Under the pieces are notes generated by a model. That model worked only from the letters and a program-made list of their open reading frames with translations, searched no databases and was not told the origin of the DNA. A stretch of DNA of 64,000 bases from Paracyclopina nana. Lineage: Eukaryota > Arthropoda > Copepoda > Cyclopoida > Cyclopettidae. Location: NCBI GenBank assembly GCA_019096065.1, contig JAGUCH010000003.1:9920001-9984000 (forward strand), in the 5' to 3' direction. A program made the position numbers and the translations under genes. How positions within the stretch are numbered: the stretch's first letter is position 1; each line of letters starts with the position of its first letter. Shown here piece by piece: positions 1-10,218 of the stretch.

Positions 1-1
1 T

Positions 2-247
2 AACGACGATGTCGACCATTTGCTCGAAAATTGCGAACTGCTCGAGGACAATAACCAGGTTTTTTCCAATGGAGGCAACAACAAGAACACAAATTCCACA
101 AAACGAAGCAGTTCCACGTCGAGTGAATCTGACGCAGTGGACAAATACAAAATACCTTCGTCGCTCATCGCGCTTACAGACGAGGAGAAAAAGCGGCTAG
201 AATACGTGCTGGTACAAATTGGCCTGCGGGAAGTGGGATTGGGCTAA
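2..247 (+). CDS. 3' end of an unrecognised gene
   Basis: The frame is open from the window edge to a TAA at 245-247, giving about 81 residues of a C-terminus. The sequence is acidic and Ser/Asn/Thr-rich (a run of Ser and Thr around residues 30-45) and ends in a charged helix-like stretch containing LTDEEKKRLEYVL. The start lies outside the window. A possible poly(A) signal AATAAA follows at about 562-567, which supports a plus-strand gene ending here, convergent with the transporter at 724. I do not recognise the family. It could be a terminal exon or a fortuitous open stretch. Confidence 0.4.
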   Translation, partial: NDDVDHLLENCELLEDNNQVFSNGGNNKNTNSTKRSSSTSSESDAVDKYKIPSSLIALTDEEKKRLEYVLVQIGLREVGLG

Positions 248-723
248 TTATGATACATCACGAAGAAAGCTTTTTTATAACAACATATAACCGATCATGT
301 ATTGCCTTTGTCAGACGCTGTGTTGACCTGCATAGAATTGTGGAACCTTTTGGAATTGGAGAGCCTTTTGGAAGACAGGAAATGAGGAGGAAGTCTGGAG
401 GCGTGGAAGCTTCTGGAATTGTGAGGATTGGAAACTTTTGAAGCTGATAAGCAAATGAGGAAGCCTCTGTACTATATTTTCAGCGTGATATTGAAAAACA
501 AGTGGAATATGCTATTTTTTGTAGGCAGTCATTTAGCATGATATACTAGAAATAATGCAAAAATAAATGTTGGAAAGCAAAGTATCACTAGACTACTACA
601 AATTAACCTTTTTAAATGTATATCAAATTATGAATTAATAATGAAGGGGAAATTAGATTTCTTCAATTGCTTTATTTAATTATGTTACATGCATTTCCGC
701 TAGCGCAAGTTTTCAAATCCAAC
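248..723. other. Intergenic gap between two convergent genes
   Basis: No coding sequence is seen. The stretch probably holds the 3' untranslated regions of both neighbours. AATAAA lies on the plus strand at about 562 and on the minus strand at about 671-676, roughly 50 bases beyond the stop of the transporter gene. Confidence 0.5.
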
Positions 724-3700
724 TCACGCAACCTTTGACGTATCTTCTTCTTCCTTGCTGAGCATTAATTTTCCCATCTCTTGCTCATCAGCTTGGAGCT
801 GGGCGATTTTCTCGGCCTTTTTCATATCTGATTTGATGCCCAAGTAGACAGCCAAGACCACCAGGGCCTCAAGGAGTTTGATGCCAGCCACGAGGAAGAG
901 GAACGCAGGTGGGAAAGTGGCCACTGTACCCCGATACAGAAATCCGAAGAGAGGACTGGACGCAAATGGAACCAACGCTTGGAAAGTTCCAACGATGGCG
1001 AAAACTTTGCCGACCTCGTCCGGATTGACGTACTTCGTTATCAAAGACCTTGAAGAAAAGGAAGAACAAGTAGAAGAAAGGTTCAAAGTCTTGGTCCTCC
1101 GGAAAAGGCTGGCGCAGCTATTCGGCCAGTGTATTCATACCAAGAAAATCCTGACGTATAAAAGACTTTACTTTTGCTCGTCCAATTCAGTTTTGTGGAC
1201 TGAAAATGAAATTGAGCGAGAGCAATCGAGTCTCATTAAAGAGTGATTTGTTTTGAGCATGAGGCTTTCACAAAAAACTGTATCTTACGACAAAAGCTAA
1301 AATGTCGTAACAACAAAAGATACTTAATAATTTTGAATTAATGCTAAATGAATGATTTATTAATAAAGATGTAAACATTGTACCTGAATAATGTTGTGGA
1401 GGTGGCATCCAGAATGGAAAAAGCAGCTCCGATGTAAAGCATCCACTCGTTAACGCAAAAAGCAATCACAAAGCAGTTGACAAAACTGCAAAGAACTCAA
1501 GCCAATTAGTGGAGACTCTTTTGCAGCAGCATTAAAAGTAGAAAACTTTTCCTCTGCTTAATCAACATAAATTAGGGACCTTAGAGCCTTGATCATGATG
1601 GCACCCAATAAAACTGCTAGTCCAGCTCTATACACACTGTGGAAAAAGTAATTCTACTTTCTGCAATCTCCACACTACCAAAAAGTTCTATCACCATTGA
1701 AGGAGAACTTTGGTGAATTCTAACGAGCATTGGCTAACTGGAAACTTTTTCACTGTAATTGACACTTTATTACCTGGTGATTGCATCCAGGAGAGAAATG
1801 GTTGCATCATGCAACTTGAATCGCTCTGATAAAGTTGGAACCACCACGTATTGGGCTAGTATTCCAAATACACCCAGTATCGTCGTGTATCGGCTGTATT
1901 CCACCACTGACCACTTGAGATGCTTGCGAAAAAAGAGGAATAGCGAATTCCAACGACCCACACTGGAAAATTATTGGCAAAGTATTGAAGAAGACTCCTT
2001 TCTCTTTTTTTTGGCACCAAAACACGCCTTTTTACCTGAGAAATATTTCCAGCTCAAAGGCCAAAATAAGAAGAATGATGAAAAGCCTTTTATGACCTTC
2101 TCTCTTTTTGAGCAAAGTCCTCCAAGAATCCAGCAGATTTTTGACGTTGAACAAGCTTCCAAAAAGGCCTCTTTTACGCTTCCTCTCATAGTCTTCCTCT
2201 AAAAGTAAAATGCCCAGATCATCTAGATATCCAAACGGATTTTGACGCTCAAATAAAAACTCTTTACCCTCTCACTTATTTTCAGTTTGGTTTTGTAAGC
2301 TGAAGACAACCACAAGATTTATCATATGCATCCCATTATTTGCATATCTGATTTTTTGCAGTGTAGTATCAAAAAATAGTATTTCACGTGAAAAATGAAA
2401 TTGGGAACATTTTCAGTTTTAATTAAAAAAGATTGTAACACTTTAGAAATAATTGGCAAAGAACTTAAAATTGACAATTTAAGACGATTAAACAGAATAG
2501 ATGGACATCACATTATGGATACATTTGTTTTGCTGTAATCCTTACTGTTGAGCTCCTCTTGACGTTCGATTCGCTTTTGTGGCTCCAATGCCATCATTTC
2601 TATTTGGTGAATCTTTGCCATACGCGCATCTCGTATAGGCCTACTGTCAGGCACGAAAATGTATGTGTAGCCCATGGCTGCGATGGCGAAGAGCATGCCC
2701 AGTGAGAAGTTGTACATGTATCCGTATCTCGCCTGTAATAAAGTAATTGAAAAATCCTTTCCAATATCAGCTAGGGAAAGGAAAATTCCCAGTTGGGCCT
2801 GTTTTCTTCCCCTGAATATTTGATGAGTGGCCTTGGCAGGATAAAAGATTAATTTTGTGATCAGCAGTAAAGGAAATTGGAGAATACAGTGAAAAATGTA
2901 TTTGAGACAACCAGCTACTGTAGCTGTTATGGCTGCTGCTGCTGGTGAAGAAAATTGGTCTTCCTTATCAGATGAGCTGGTTCAAGGAAGATCGAGATGT
3001 CTTTCTGGCGCCAGGCCTAATTACTCAAACGTCTTCCTGCCCTACTGTGCTCTCCACCTTGAATTACACTTTTCCTCTTTTTTCATAGGAAATTGTATTC
3101 TAGAGCGTTTTGTTCTTTCTAATACAGGCGATAGCAATTTTTCTACTTTGCTTACTTTTTTCAGCTTTGGAGACTGAAACAAAATTGAAAGATCTCAATC
3201 GAGGCTCATTATTCAAACATTAAATTTGAATACATCGTTCAGCCAAAAATGTATGCCAATAACAAAAACAGGCGTGTTCTCAAAAACTTGATGCTGACTA
3301 ATAGTCAATGGGAAATTAATACATGATTCCTGATACAGCAAATCCGTCCCCAAATGCTGATTACATATGCAAGTAATTTGAGAAATACATATGGGAAATT
3401 ATGGATACATTTGGGTGTGGAGGGCAGTGTATTTCTCAGCTGCGAGTGTCGCAAAAGGCCAGAAATGTAAGTATTACGCAAAGATATATACCTTGATGAT
3501 CCCAGATGAGGCGTTGCCAATGTAGAAGCCTAAAGGGAAAAGGCCATCTATTAGGGACAGCCTTTTGGTCCTATTTTCTGGTTCGGAGACGTCTGCAATG
3601 TATGAGTAGCAGGCCAAATAGAAGCAAACGTAACCTCCAGTGCAATCTTAAAAATACAAACAATTTCATTTTGTATCAAAGCATAATACTAAACGCCCTG

Positions 3701-4606
3701 TTCATCTATGCATCAAAATATCTTCAGGCAAACGTAAATAAAGGCTAAATAAAGATTTTACTATTATTTTTTCCAAGAGAACTGTCTTGCTCTTTTTTCA
3801 AAGGCAATTACATGAGCAGGGCAACAGTGTTTATTAGAATACCTTGAAGACACTCAAAGAGCAAGTATTCAGCCTTCAGTTCGTAAAAGTAATATGTGTT
3901 GATCATGAATACAGCGTTGTTGAAAATGTACCCAAAAGTTGAGCAAATGATGAGTAACTTCCGACCATGACTATCTGACCATGGTCCTGCGAATAACGAG
4001 TAAATGCAGGCCGGAATAGCCTAGAATACATCAAAATAGTAAATTGAATACAATTCAAACTCATGCTCGCCAAATTCATTGAAATACATTGCCATTTGCC
4101 TATAAGAGAGGCTTACTTTCGTATAATCCGTTTTTTTCATACAAACTCATTCTAAATATAATATGAAAGCAAAATAACTTGAATTTGCAAGGGATAGTAT
4201 GTATGGAAAATGCAAGCTAATGTAATTTCATTGAAAATGACGCCATGTGGTAATTTATGAGGGACATTTTTTTCTCGTCACCTGAATAATGCTGTTGTAG
4301 GCCTGCAAGGCTGAAACATATTTTTGAACTTCTATCTGCTCAACCTCGTGATTTTGGATGTTGTCACAAATCTCCCTGGAGTAATTTAAATTCACATTGC
4401 ACACCTTGGGTAAGAAGAAAGCAGGCACGTTTTTTCAACATTCACTGCGTGAATGTGGCCAATGGCGGAGGAAGAATTCTTACCTTATCTACATATAAAT
4501 TTTTTGCTATGACCATATAAAATCCTTGAGCGAGAGCAAACAAAAAGAACACTGGCTCTATAGAAATGGATTGCCAACTCGTTTTTGCCCATTTTTGAAT
4601 AGACAT
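724..4606 (-). CDS. SLC46-like major facilitator transporter, nine exons
   Basis: The family (proton-coupled folate transporter and relatives) moves folate or related solutes across membranes. Exons on the minus strand are 4606-4484, 4404-4282, 4020-3843, 3646-3492, 2732-2546, 2198-2036, 1962-1774, 1485-1384 and 1048-724. All junctions are GT-AG and all phases agree, giving 514 residues, close to the family's usual 450-500. Family features in order are the N-terminal [14 protein letters not shown] helix, LYVDK, paired cysteines in the first loop (VCNVN, REICDN), the MFS motif [10 protein letters not shown], a [14 protein letters not shown] loop, [10 protein letters not shown] before a new helix block, [10 protein letters not shown], and a C-terminal [18 protein letters not shown]. 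The ATG at 4606 was chosen because exon 1 then encodes a normal SLC46 start. Host introns here range from 73 to about 760 nt, and two contain the dispersed hairpin repeat. A minus-strand AATAAA lies at about 671-676. The substrate cannot be told from sequence. Confidence 0.88.
1186..1300 (+). repeat. Dispersed hairpin repeat copy (in transporter intron 8)
   Basis: A TTCAGTTTTGTGGACTGAAA hairpin is followed by ATTGAG, ATCGAGTCTCATTA, TTTGTTTTGA and GTATCTTACG blocks. It lies inside the last intron of the transporter gene. Confidence 0.7.
3160..3265 (+). repeat. Dispersed hairpin repeat copy (in transporter intron 4)
   Basis: A TTCAGCTTTGGAGACTGAAA hairpin is followed by AAAATTGAAAGATC, ATCGAGGCTCATTA and a diverged AAAAATGTAT block. 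Confidence 0.65.
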
Positions 4607-4913
4607 TTCGCTCGGCTCGCGCAAAATCTCGACTGACACGAAACTAAAGATAATCGCGTTTCATAATGGGAACTTTTGCCTTTATAGTATGCATATGTGT
4701 ATATATTTTGCGGTTAACCCTTATCCAAATAAGTAGGACATAAATACGTGTACTTTATGTAAATGTACAAAGGGAGTTCATATTTATTAGCCATGGACTT
4801 GTATCTGCTTTTGCTAACTACTGCAATTTAACGAGAGAAAAATATCAGTGAGCATATTTTTCTTTTTTTTAAATAGAGGAATTATTTTGTGGCCTTGACA
4901 TTCAATTTTGCCT

Positions 4914-5123
4914 TCAAGGGTTTGTTGGTTGGCTTCGTTTTCTTTCGCGCATTGTAGTACAACTAGTGTGACTTTTTTGCAATTGTGTCCCATAAATCCA
5001 ATAGATTGCTCCTGCGAAGGAAACTAGATGGAAGAAATATGTGGCAGAGACGTGGATGTCAAAACCAGGTGGAAATCCACAATAAGCACAATGGAAGTTA
5101 TAGTAAACTTCCACATTTTCGTT
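4914..5123 (-). CDS. Possible terminal exon of an unrecognised membrane protein
   Basis: A good splice acceptor (TACTTTTGCTCAG) precedes 5123, and the frame then stays open for 69 codons to a stop at 4914. The encoded stretch is rich in aromatic and hydrophobic residues (HVSATYFFHLVSFAGAIYWI resembles a membrane segment) and ends in a basic tail with RERKRSQ. Upstream exons, if any, would lie beyond 5124 on the plus coordinate. I did not find them. It sits 300 bases upstream of the transporter's first exon on the same strand, so it is more likely the tail of a separate gene than part of the transporter. No family was recognised. Confidence 0.35.
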   Translation of the reverse strand, partial: NENVEVYYNFHCAYCGFPPGFDIHVSATYFFHLVSFAGAIYWIYGTQLQKSHTSCTTMRERKRSQPTNP

Positions 5124-5224
5124 CTGAGCAAAAGTAGCAACATATTGATACAGCCTCTATCATATTAATTTTGATTGAATAAAAAATTAGATTTTTCATT
5201 AAGATTAGATTTTTTAAAATTTGA

Positions 5225-5360
5225 TGTTTTTTAAGACATTTTTAAACATTCAGCGTAAGATACATTTTTTGGGCTGAACGGCTGACACAATTCAAATATA
5301 TGGAAAAAGTGTGATTGAGTTGTCAATTCTCGACTTTGTTTTCAGTTCATGAAACTGAAA
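5225..5360 (-). repeat. Dispersed hairpin repeat copy
   Basis: In reverse orientation it reads CGTAAGATACATTTTTT, then CTGAC, a diverged middle, and the hairpin TTTTCAGTTCATGAAACTGA at 5338-5360. Confidence 0.7.
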
Positions 5361-6371
5361 TTACACAGAGGAGGTGCTATTTTGTAATCGCTAATATTTT
5401 TTGTGCCTTTGGTGAAAGCTAGGTTGCGAGAGCTTAAAACAAAATTTGCGGTTTCACTTGATTCACCTGTTTTTTGTTGTGCAACAGCAAAGTGTATCTA
5501 ATTGTGATATTTATCTCAAAAAGCCGTATTTTTACGACGGGATACAATCCAACTCGAATTATTTTCCTGATCAAAGCCAAAAATTATCGACAAAGTCAGC
5601 TCGAGCCTTTTCTGTTCTCCTGCTTGTATTTTTACAAAATTGGAAAGTCCAACAAAAAATCGGGCTTTCACTCTGATTGGATTCGTTTTCTACGACTGGC
5701 ATTCCATCGAGTGTACTTGATTTGTTTGAATTTTCGACTCCATTTTTGCATCCCTTCTTGATCTTTATTGCGCCCCTGGATTTATGGACACGAAGCCTCC
5801 ATATTTTCACATCAAGCAGCGGCGAAGAAGAGGCCCCTTTTTACCATATCACACGAAAGCAAGCTGTGTGTGTACAGCAATTCAGAGACTGATACTTGCT
5901 GAGCAAGCCTCACCAAGTCCACTTCTACTGAGTCATATTTGCTGACTCAGCTGATAGGACAAAAGGCTCAACATTCAACAACAATAGCACACCATCACCA
6001 AAAATGATGAGCCAGCCTCAAAAATATTGAAAGAAGATCCTGGCCTAGCTCAAGGTGATTTATAAATAAAGGCCACATACTGTAATCTTCCTCCCCCAAG
6101 GGGAAAAACATTTCTTATCTGTGGTGGCGGCACACCCAAGATATTCATCCAATATTAGCAGAAAAGGATGATGACAAAGGCCCCATTGGATGTTGAGTTG
6201 TGATCAGAAAGGCCGCAGGTACAAAGGCCGAGGGCGAATTCTTTCTTGAGGTCAGAGCCTGCCAGAGAATAAATATTGACTCTCACCAAATGTTGTAAAA
6301 GAAATAAATTAGGTTTTGAAGATATAGTCAGCAATCTTGACGTAATTTCGACTAGGCCTTTGATGTTCAAC

Positions 6372-6475
6372 TTCAGTTCCGCAGACTGAAAACAATTTTG
6401 AAAGATGCCAATCCAATCTCATTACATTGCAATTTGTTTCGGGCAAGTATTTGCGTCAAAAAAATTACGGCATGG
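6372..6475 (+). repeat. Dispersed hairpin repeat copy
   Basis: A CTTCAGTTCCGCAGACTGAA hairpin is followed by ATTTTGAAAGAT, CCAATCTCATTA and a TTTGTTTCGG block. It abuts the small MITE that starts at 6474. Confidence 0.65.
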
Positions 6476-6685
6476 TTCACCTGCTTATAATATCTGATAT
6501 TTTGTCAAAATATCGGAGCGAAATACTGAGAAACTGAGAATTTAGATATTGTTGTTGGATGGCTTTTGGAACCAAAAGACCGAATCCGAAGAAAAAATCT
6601 AAAAAATGTTATTGGAAGTACCTGATATTTGCAAATATCAGCATAATATCGCTTGATATTTTGATCATAATATCGCAGGTGAACC
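6474..6685. mobile_element. Small MITE with GGTTCACCTGC ends
   Basis: The ends GGTTCACCTGC (6474) and GCAGGTGAACC (6685) are perfect inverted repeats, and the inner TATAATATC...GATATTTTG blocks extend the pairing. The interior is AT-rich with several GATATT units and no coding capacity. A single similar end (GGTTCACCTGC) occurs at about 53809. I could not confirm the target duplication. Confidence 0.6.
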
Positions 6686-7444
6686 AGGCCTACATCTCAC
6701 AACTTGAATTAAGAAGACGTCAAATTTTAGAAGTCAGCAAAACTGAATGTATCTGGTTTTTTAGTATGTATTATTATAATTGTATTTTAAAAATACGATT
6801 CAGTCTTGAAATACATATTTGGTGGGATTAATGCATAGTACGATATAGTGGACTGAAAATGCCATACTTATTTATGGCATTGTCATATTTTTTCGTCGTT
6901 GTGCCGCGTGGTGGCTTTTCCCAACCATTTTCTAGACAAATATACTGGCTAGAACTACTATAGTAATACTACAGTAGTAGCAGTAGTGTATCGCACAGAG
7001 GCCAACCAGCCGAAACAGGATGTGTAAGATTACAAAAGAGTGGGTTCTTCCACCCAAAAGAAGAAAGCTGGCATGCTATGGTGGCCTCTACACGACGATG
7101 AAGAATTTTTGGCACCAACAGACAATTCAGCTCTTTTTTTAGCAAACTTTTTCAAGGGCCCTGAACCAACTCTATATAGTACTTGTGCTATTACAGCAGT
7201 ATACACATGGCTAAGAGTTTTATGGACCTGCATCTGCCCTCTCAAAAAGCTTTAAATCCAAACAATTGGTGGCCACCAGCTTTTTACGACTCCTGCTCCT
7301 TTCTGTTGTGTGCAGCCCAATTTATGCTGGTTTACTTCTTTTGTATATAAAGCCTTGCAAATCGTTTCTCCCTAAAAAATCCCAAAATGAAGCTAATTTT
7401 AAGCAACTTAATAAAATTTATTTCATCGATACTTAGCTCTTGAC

Positions 7445-7549
7445 GTAAGATACATTTCTTTGGGTGGATAATTTCTCCAACTCAAATTGTGAAGTTATGG
7501 AACTCAATCCAGATCACTCAATTTAGCTTTCAGTGGGCAGAACTGAAAG
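7445..7549 (-). repeat. Dispersed hairpin repeat copy
   Basis: In reverse orientation it starts CGTAAGATACATTTCTTTGG and ends in the hairpin CTTTCAGTGGGCAGAACTGA at about 7528-7547. Confidence 0.65.
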
Positions 7550-7986
7550 TAAGGCTTTTCACTCTCATTTTTTTGGACGAATACAGCAATGTATTGGCTC
7601 AATCTGTATCACATCACAAATATGGCATCTTGGTTTGGACTTTGAGCCACTTTGCTGCTAACAAGGCCAAGGCTCATCTAAAACCAGCTTTTTCTCGCGG
7701 ATGCGAAAAAAAGGAAGAAAGAAGGCTGTGCGACAATAACAAAGACATTTCTGGTGATGCGAATTTTCTCGTGATTCACAAAAAGGGGCAAACGAGCTGA
7801 GTAGCTTTTACCCGCGCGAGCGCGCGCGCGCGCGAAAAGTCCACAGATGAACTAAATGTACGCTATGCTTGGGGGAAAAAATGGCTGCTGCTGTTGGTAT
7901 ATCAAGTGCATTTCTACAGCCTTATTGCCATGTCCACTCTGGCAAAATTGCGGCCACTTCTCAAGATTAGAAAGCCAAAAGGGCCC

Positions 7987-8231
7987 TGTAGCAGGGAGCG
8001 TGTCGGCCTACGGGTCGACCGCTCGCTGCGCGCGCTCGCCTCGGGCGCGCGGTAGTATAACGAGTAGTATAGTGTGATCATCAGTAAAGGAAATAAATTC
8101 ACCGCATTGACACGTGTTGTCTGCGGCCCAAAGACTGACCTCTGCTAGCCTCCAGGCCCGTCCCCGCTTGACGTAGCCTAGATACGAGTAGTGGCTTGAT
8201 AAGTCACAGTAGTATATCTCGACCTACTACA
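7987..8231 (+). repeat. 5' LTR
   Basis: It starts TGTAGCAGGG and ends CTACTACA. It should contain promoter and polyadenylation signals. A TATAACGAG/TATAGTG region lies mid-LTR and an AATAAA sits at about 8092. It matches the 3' LTR over its full 245 bp by eye. Confidence 0.95.
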
Positions 8232-8233
8232 GA

Positions 8234-8251
8234 TGGCGCGGGTCGTTGGAC
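8234..8251 (+). promoter_or_regulatory. Probable tRNA primer-binding site
   Basis: Two bases after the 5' LTR the sequence reads TGGCGCGGGTCGTTGGAC. The TGG start matches the CCA end of tRNAs, as expected for a minus-strand primer site. The tRNA species was not assigned. Confidence 0.65.
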
Positions 8252-8582
8252 CTGTGATTTCATCACTCCACTACCCATTAAGTACATCCTGCCGGAAGCT
8301 ATAAGTGCTAAGTATACACAATAAGTACAAAAGGGATAATAGTGCTGCTCAAATAATATCATGCTCAAGTCAACTGCCAGAACATGAACCTACGTGCAAG
8401 CCACGAAGTAAAGAGAGATTAATGCTGAGAGCATAAAAGGCAGTTGACTATAAAAAGTAAAATAGTGGTGGCTAAAAATGTAAAAATGTGAAGCTCAGAC
8501 CAGAGCAAAAGGGCAAAGATCACTCTGCAATAGCTGCAGCTGCAAACAATCAAAAAGCTATCAAATAACAATCAAAGGGATT

Positions 8583-8930
8583 GTCCGTGAGAGCCAGCGG
8601 CCGAATGGTCAGCCCGGCCAACGCTGGTGCAAATCATTGTAGATCCTAGTTAAGCTAGGGCCGGTCAACTCACGGGCAAATTCCAACTGCAGGTGATCAA
8701 ATAGTAATTGTCATGGGGGGACAATGGCCGAATGGTCGGGGCTGCTAACACCAGTCGCAAATCATTTGGATTTCAGTGAATGCTGGAGCCGGCCACCCCA
8801 TGACAATGTACAAATAAAGGGGTGGAGAAGGAGGATAGAAGCTCATGACCGCGTGGTGACCACATGACCGGTAGCGGATCAACAGCTGCGAGCTATCAGG
8901 ATTCCACTGAAGCTAAAGCTGGTCACCACG
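8583..8930 (+). other. Three consecutive structured RNA modules in the leader
   Basis: Module 1 closes with GTCCGTGAG (8583-8591) and CTCACGGGC (8669-8677), with inner CCAGCG/CGCTGG and CCTAG/CTAGG hairpins. Module 2 closes with a perfect 12-bp stem, ATTGTCATGGGG (8707-8718) and CCCCATGACAAT (8796-8807). Module 3 closes with an 11-bp stem, CGTGGTGACCA (8852-8862) and TGGTCACCACG (8920-8930). Modules 1 and 2 share GGCCGAATGGTC and GCAAATCATT. They are probably packaging, dimerisation or translation-control structures in the genomic RNA. That role is inference. Confidence 0.6.
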
Positions 8931-9159
8931 TGCGGGTCACGGTCAAATAAACGATAACGAGAAATGTGACACCAGCGTGGCATTTTCGGTGGTCAGTAAA
9001 CAATCAATAAATGTCACGCCACAACCCTCTGCAGTGACCTGCGAGCGCGTTGGCGGATATATAAGACCGCGCTGGTGGGGAATAGCCATCAGTTCCTTTC
9101 GGGCTTTCCCCCAGTTAACAGTAATCACAACTCACTTCATTGTTGAATCGTAGACCACC

Positions 9160-10209
9160 ATGGTAATTATAATAGCACATTCTCACAAAAGACCGAAAGC
9201 TCACTCTTCTCCCCACGCATAGGCCCAGCCACCACAAGATATAGCTGCTGCAGTGGCCCTTGAGGTCAACCGCCAAATGAGAGCCAACGCTGCTGTTCAG
9301 CGTCGGCCTCAACAACTCCAACTGCTCCGCGAGACAGACAGCCGCTCCTTCCAGCAATGGCGGATGCACATCGAGTCCCAATTCGAGGACTCGATAGAGC
9401 CTGAAGTCACCAAGAAGATGCTGATCAAGGCATCTATTGTCGGCCTTGCGTTGGAAATGATCAACTCCATCGACAAGAAGTCGGGCGATAATACGTACAC
9501 CTACAAGCACTACCTCGACGACCTTGAGAAGGCCTTTGTGGACGAGTCGGCCCAAGAGGCCGCCAGGGTGGCATACGACACCGCCGCGCAGGGTCCCCAT
9601 GAATCCGTAATGACCTGGGCGGCACGCCTCAAGTCGCTCTACCTGAGGGCTTTCGCCAATGATGCACCGCGGTGCGCCAAGGTCGACAAGGATCCAGAGG
9701 TTATTAGGAAGTTCACTATCAATCTGCGGGACCCCCAGACACGCTGGCTGGTAATCGCCAGCAAATATGATACGCTGACGGAGGCCGCTTCCAATGCATC
9801 CTCCAAGGAGTGCCTGGTAGGATTAGCCGGCGGCAAGGCCAACCCCCTGGGGCAAGGGGGCATCATGCAAATCACCCAAGAGGGCACCCCAGACCAACCC
9901 GACGTCGCCAAGATCATCGCCGCTCTAGGCGACAAGGCTAACATGAGATGCTACGGTTGCGGCGGCTACGGCCATCTCAAGGCTCAATGCACCAACCAAC
10001 GCCCAAACAGCCAACGAGGGCGAGGAGGATTCCGGGGCCGGGGACGTGGCGGCCGCGGGCGTGGCAATAACAATCCATACCACGCCGCCCCGCCGGTCTC
10101 GCCCCAAGAATATAATAAATATCGCAACGCGGCCATCGCACATGTGGCCAGTGCCCCCGTGGACGCCTACACCTGGGAGGCGCCAAAAAACGGAGCCAGC
10201 CGGTCCTAA
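9160..10209 (+). CDS. gag: Gag polyprotein, with a 60-nt intron right after the start codon
   Basis: Gag is the structural polyprotein that packages the element RNA. The long frame at 9223-10209 has no ATG near its start and is preceded by an in-frame TAG at 9220-9222. That TAG is also a splice acceptor (TCTTCTCCCCACGCATAG). Upstream, CCACCATG at 9155-9162 runs straight into GTAATT, so removing 9163-9222 joins ATG to the frame in phase 0 and gives 329 residues. The alternative is an unspliced start at the ATG at 9277. Near the C-terminus a CCHC zinc knuckle (CYGCGGYGHLKAQC, about 9950-9990) and an Arg/Gly-rich tail bind RNA. The frame ends at TAA 10207-10209, inside the frameshift hairpin. 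Confidence 0.85.
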
Positions 10210-10218
10210 GGGACCGGC
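10185..10218 (+). promoter_or_regulatory. -1 ribosomal frameshift signal (gag to pol)
   Basis: The slippery heptamer A AAA AAC lies at 10185-10191 in the gag reading frame. A 7-nt spacer (10192-10198) is followed by a perfect 8-bp hairpin, GCCGGTCC (10199-10206) and GGACCGGC (10211-10218). The hairpin's four-base loop TAAG contains the gag stop codon. Slipping back one base at 10191 enters the pol frame, which is open from there through 14450. Confidence 0.88.

Larger units (their letters stand above)
5124..7983. other. Gene-poor AT-rich stretch with repeats
   Basis: No gene is supported. The stretch holds three copies of the dispersed hairpin repeat (5225-5360, 6372-6475, 7445-7549), a small inverted-repeat element (6474-6685) and an alternating CG tract at about 7812-7834. 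Short open frames here overlap repeats and show no family signature. Confidence 0.5.

Noticed and set aside
1186-1206. Histone mRNA 3' stem-loop
   Set aside because: The stem and loop do not match the histone consensus, no histone gene is near, and the hairpin recurs about 12 times with shared flanks as a repeat.
8583-8930. tRNA genes (GGCCGAATGG resembles an A box)
   Set aside because: No seven-base acceptor/anticodon layout or GGTTCGAA B box could be fitted. Better read as leader stem modules.
9277-9279. ATG at 9277 as the primary gag start
   Set aside because: Possible, but the upstream CCACCATG/GTAATT donor and TAG-containing acceptor extend Gag in phase with good Kozak context, so the spliced start is preferred.
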